Source: Olivibacter jilunii (GTDB lineage: Bacteria; Bacteroidota; Bacteroidia; Sphingobacteriales; Sphingobacteriaceae). From it: a stretch of 64,000 bases of DNA. Each line of letters begins with the position of its first letter. The stretch's first letter is position 1. Below, piece by piece: positions 61,188 through 64,000 of this stretch. The notes below the pieces were generated by a model that was not told the DNA's origin, made no database searches, and saw nothing but the letters and a program-made list of their open reading frames with translations. A program made the translations under genes and the position numbers. The stretch lies in contig NZ_LR027848.1 of the NCBI RefSeq assembly GCF_900607235.1, positions 1,379,184 to 1,443,183 of the forward strand. Direction: 5' to 3'.

Positions 61188-62369
61188 ATGTCATTGATCG
61201 ATTTTTTTTCTCCTATTGATGTTCAGCAATTAACCCCTCCGCATGGCTTCTTGACCAGTCAGCTTGGAGCGCATATAAAGGCTTTTGAAACGAAATTCCC
61301 GGATCAAGAAGAGGAGGCTTTTGATTTAGCCATCATTGGTGTAGCGGAAGATCGCCGAGCAATCGCTAATCAAGGGTGTGCACTTGCTCCTGATCATGTG
61401 CGTGAAAAATTGTATAGCTTGCACCGCGGTGATTACCTCTTGCGAATTGCTGATTTTGGAAACATACAAGCAGGTGAGCGGATAAGCGATACGTATGCTG
61501 CCCTGAAAATAGTGGTAGAAGAGTTAATAAAAAAGAACATTATTCCGATTATTATCGGAGGAGGGCAGGATCTGACCTACGCACAATTCCAAGGTTATGA
61601 AAAACTCGAGCAAAAAGTGGACCTGGTGGTGATTGATTCACATTTCGACTTAGACGAATCTATTGAAAATGAAAGTGAAACAACGTCACAAACCTACCTA
61701 ACCAAAATATTACTACACCAGCCGAACTATCTTTTTAATTATAGTAACATAGGGTATCAAACCTACTTCGTAAGTCAAGATAGTCTGAAAGTGATGGATA
61801 AGCTCTATTTTGATTCCTATCGTCTTGGCTTGTTTACCGGAAAAACGGATCAGGCAGAACCTGTTATCAGAAATGCCGACTTATTAAGCTTCGATATCAG
61901 TGCTGTTCGTTCTTCTGATGCTGCAGCCAATGCAAATGCAACACCAAACGGTTTCTATGGTGAAGAAGCCTGTCAGCTATGTCGCTACGCTGGGATGAGT
62001 GATAAGTTAAGTTCTATCGGCTTTTACGAGTTTAATCCTGCATACGATCAAAATGGACAAACTGCCATGTTATTAGCCCAAATGATCTGGTATTTTATTG
62101 ACGGCTTCTATAACAGAAAGAAAGATTTTCCACTACAACCAAAATCATCTTATGTTACTTATCGTGCTTCATTAAACGATGATAGCTATGAATTGGTTTT
62201 CATAAAAAGTAAAAAAACAGATCGTTGGTGGATGCAGGTGCCTTACCCTAATACAAAGTCAGTAAACGAGCGTTTTCATTTAGTGCCTTGCCGATATGAA
62301 GATTATCTATTAGCCATAGAAGGCGAAATGCCCGACCTTTGGTGGCGGACATTTCAGAAACTATCTTGA
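61188..62369 (+). CDS. Arginase/formiminoglutamase-fold protein with altered metal ligands
   Basis: A 393 aa protein with a ureohydrolase fold. The dimetal site has six ligands in arginase; here GGGQ127 replaces GGGH, D150-H152-D154 (IDSHFDLD) are intact, D236 is present but the next, S238, replaces Asp in SFDIS, and E281 is in place. Two of the six ligands are therefore changed. Bacteroidota carry a group of such proteins annotated as formimidoylglutamases. It might bind one metal or none; the activity is not predictable. Confidence 0.75.
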   Translation: MSLIDFFSPIDVQQLTPPHGFLTSQLGAHIKAFETKFPDQEEEAFDLAIIGVAEDRRAIANQGCALAPDHVREKLYSLHRGDYLLRIADFGNIQAGERISDTYAALKIVVEELIKKNIIPIIIGGGQDLTYAQFQGYEKLEQKVDLVVIDSHFDLDESIENESETTSQTYLTKILLHQPNYLFNYSNIGYQTYFVSQDSLKVMDKLYFDSYRLGLFTGKTDQAEPVIRNADLLSFDISAVRSSDAAANANATPNGFYGEEACQLCRYAGMSDKLSSIGFYEFNPAYDQNGQTAMLLAQMIWYFIDGFYNRKKDFPLQPKSSYVTYRASLNDDSYELVFIKSKKTDRWWMQVPYPNTKSVNERFHLVPCRYEDYLLAIEGEMPDLWWRTFQKLS

Positions 62370-62375
62370 TTACCA

Positions 62376-63302
62376 CTAAAAGCCTATTTCATGTAACCAT
62401 ACCAAGGCATGGTCAAACCATTTGTCAGTGGTTGTTTTATTGTGTAAACCAAAGCCATGTCCTCCATGAGGATAAGTGATTAGCTTGGAAGGGACCTGCT
62501 GTTTTTGTAATGCTTCGTAAAAGCGTTTGCTATTGGCAATCGGAACAGCGGTATCATCTTCTGCATGGACCAAAAGGGTAGGTGGCGTATCTGAAGTAAC
62601 TTGTGTTTCATTGGAAAAATAGTTTACCATCTCCTTGTTCGGCATTTTTCCTAGCAAATTATTACGCGAGCCGCCGTGTGTAATGCCGGAGTCCATACTA
62701 ATAACGGGGTAGATCAGTAACATAAAATCGGGGCGAAGACTGGTTTTCTTTGGATTATCAATTTTAACATCTTGATAATGTACACCTGCCGAAGAGGCCA
62801 AATGCCCCCCCGCAGAAAAACCGATAATACCGATTTTTTGTGGATTGATACCATACGTTTCAGCCTGCTCCCTAACAAGTTTGAATGCTTGTTGGACATC
62901 CTGTAGGGGGCCAATGCTCTTATCCTGCATCAAAGCTTCGTTGGGCAACCTATATTTTAGAACAAAAGCAGCAATACCGTTCTCTGCAAATTTTTTGCCT
63001 ATTTGATCCCCTTCATGTCCCATGGCCAAAATGCCATAACCGCCGCCTGGACAAATAATAATGGCAGACCCCTTACTTTTGCGCTTATTTGGTGCATAAT
63101 ACTTTATCGCCGGGATACTGACTGACGATATTCGCTCGATGCCATCCTTTCCTATCTCACTTACTTCTGTTACCGCCGTTTTATCCGGTCGTTCATTGGG
63201 AATCTTGCCGTTTGGGTAAATGGGTTGGAAATCACCCGTCTGTGCGCTTACTAAATGACATGTCATGCACGAAAGGATCAACATTTTGATTTTTAAGTTC
63301 AT
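62376..63302 (-). CDS. Exported alpha/beta hydrolase (BD-FAE/acetyl-esterase-like)
   Basis: A 308 aa protein with a signal peptide ending VSAQ (about residue 21). It has the oxyanion motif CPGGGYG, nucleophile elbow GFSAGGH, the acid in HAEDDTAVP and His in HGGHGFG. It matches the bacterial esterase group that includes feruloyl and acetylxylan esterases. Substrate is open. Confidence 0.85.
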   Translation of the reverse strand: MNLKIKMLILSCMTCHLVSAQTGDFQPIYPNGKIPNERPDKTAVTEVSEIGKDGIERISSVSIPAIKYYAPNKRKSKGSAIIICPGGGYGILAMGHEGDQIGKKFAENGIAAFVLKYRLPNEALMQDKSIGPLQDVQQAFKLVREQAETYGINPQKIGIIGFSAGGHLASSAGVHYQDVKIDNPKKTSLRPDFMLLIYPVISMDSGITHGGSRNNLLGKMPNKEMVNYFSNETQVTSDTPPTLLVHAEDDTAVPIANSKRFYEALQKQQVPSKLITYPHGGHGFGLHNKTTTDKWFDHALVWLHEIGF

Positions 63303-63435
63303 AAAAGTTTATAAAGCTAGTTTAAGAATCATGTATTCTGTTTGTTGAAGTGTAGAAATGATACGATCATTTTAGATGCTAAATATAGCTAAATATCACG
63401 ATTGATACCGAACAACCTAGTTTGACCCAAAATAA

Positions 63436-63837
63436 TTACTCCATACCGAGTGCCCTAACTAAAATATTTCTTCTTGCAATGTGATCAAAAGAAAGTGTTT
63501 GAAATTCTTCTTCGATGAAATCATAAAGCGCAATAACTTTAGCCCATAGGTTCTTTCTCGTTTCTTCATCATCATTAAGGCCTGCAAGCTCATCTAAGAA
63601 GGCCGCTAGCATATTCAATTCTTCTGCCTTATAAGCTTGTTCTCGGATTTGATCCATAAACACATCAGTGGATATGGCAACCAATGCTTTTTGGGAAGTA
63701 CCATAATAGTGTTCTAAAGTATAAATTACCTCTTCCAGTGCTTTTGGTTCATGGTCTTCTATGATCAGCCTTTTCACCTTTGCCAGTGTATGGCTTAGTT
63801 GCTGCATTTGTGCGGTTAAAGAATCTCGTTTTAACAT
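63436..63837 (-). CDS. Small helical protein of unknown function
   Basis: A 133 aa, probably all-helical protein (LSHTLAKVKRLI, EELNMLAAFLDELAGL, VIALYDFIEEEFQT) with no signal peptide or recognised motif. It has tetratricopeptide-like spacing but no clear repeat. It stands alone near the window end. Confidence 0.6.
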   Translation of the reverse strand: MLKRDSLTAQMQQLSHTLAKVKRLIIEDHEPKALEEVIYTLEHYYGTSQKALVAISTDVFMDQIREQAYKAEELNMLAAFLDELAGLNDDEETRKNLWAKVIALYDFIEEEFQTLSFDHIARRNILVRALGME

Positions 63838-63947
63838 TTTTAAGCTATCAGTTTTCTGTTACTAGCAGTATTTCTTTGAGTTGGGCGTTATCAGTTATGG
63901 TTATGCTCGTTGTTTGTTGTTCCGATAACGCTTCTAAAGACAATGCG

Positions 63948-64000
<53 letters not shown>

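Overview
The window looks like chromosomal DNA of a Bacteroidota, most likely the Sphingobacteriaceae. The reasons are the gliding-motility lipoprotein GldH, a PSP1/RicT protein, a glutaminyl-tRNA synthetase, a DUF3078 protein, Bacteroidota-type LptE and SecG, many lipoproteins and SusCD-era glycosidases, near absence of Shine-Dalgarno sites, and repeated promoter-like TAnnTTTG boxes (some with TTG about 20 bp upstream). The genus cannot be fixed from sequence alone. I see no tRNA, rRNA, CRISPR array, prophage or insertion sequence.

Region 1 (1-10.5 kb) is the accessory part. After a WG-repeat protein cut by the window edge comes a same-strand carbohydrate cluster: a GH16-like lipoprotein, a GH105 unsaturated glucuronyl hydrolase, a Tat-exported Gfo/Idh/MocA oxidoreductase, a protein with two GH43 domains, a BNR_4 beta-propeller and a single GH43. 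It has no SusC/SusD, regulator or sulfatase inside the window. The set would suit removal of acidic side chains from a plant polysaccharide such as arabinogalactan or rhamnogalacturonan (inference). A structured intergenic region ending in a terminator sits ahead of GH105, and a heptamer repeat array closes the cluster.

Region 2 (10.7-26.9 kb) holds a DoxX-like membrane protein, two tandem GH3 (NagZ-type) paralogues, an ABC exporter pair, a metallo-beta-lactamase-fold hydrolase, the cbpA-cbpM chaperone pair, Dps and an HdeD-like protein, a VOC protein, two exported amidohydrolases and an M48 protease.

Region 3 (27-45.2 kb) is housekeeping: DEAD-box helicase with a cold-shock protein, glnS, cell-wall genes (amidase, two LysM glucosaminidases, two L,D-transpeptidases), ruvX, holB, ricT-gldH, a crotonase, an AI-2E-type permease and a small three-gene membrane operon.

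Region 4 (45.3-64 kb) has groS-groL, then the co-oriented block miaB / sigma-54 activator / lptE / TPR protein / secG, two AsmA-like paralogues, ilvE, a TlpA-type thioredoxin, a SerB phosphatase, an SDR, an arginase-fold protein, an esterase-like hydrolase and a small helical protein. The window ends in short tandem repeats.

The most notable observation is the SerB protein. It is followed in the same chain by what reads as a 3-phosphoglycerate dehydrogenase that has lost its NAD-binding domain but kept its serine-binding ACT domain. Other points worth checking are an arginase-fold protein with two of six metal ligands changed, amidohydrolase units lacking the metal-binding HxH, and the structured leader before GH105.
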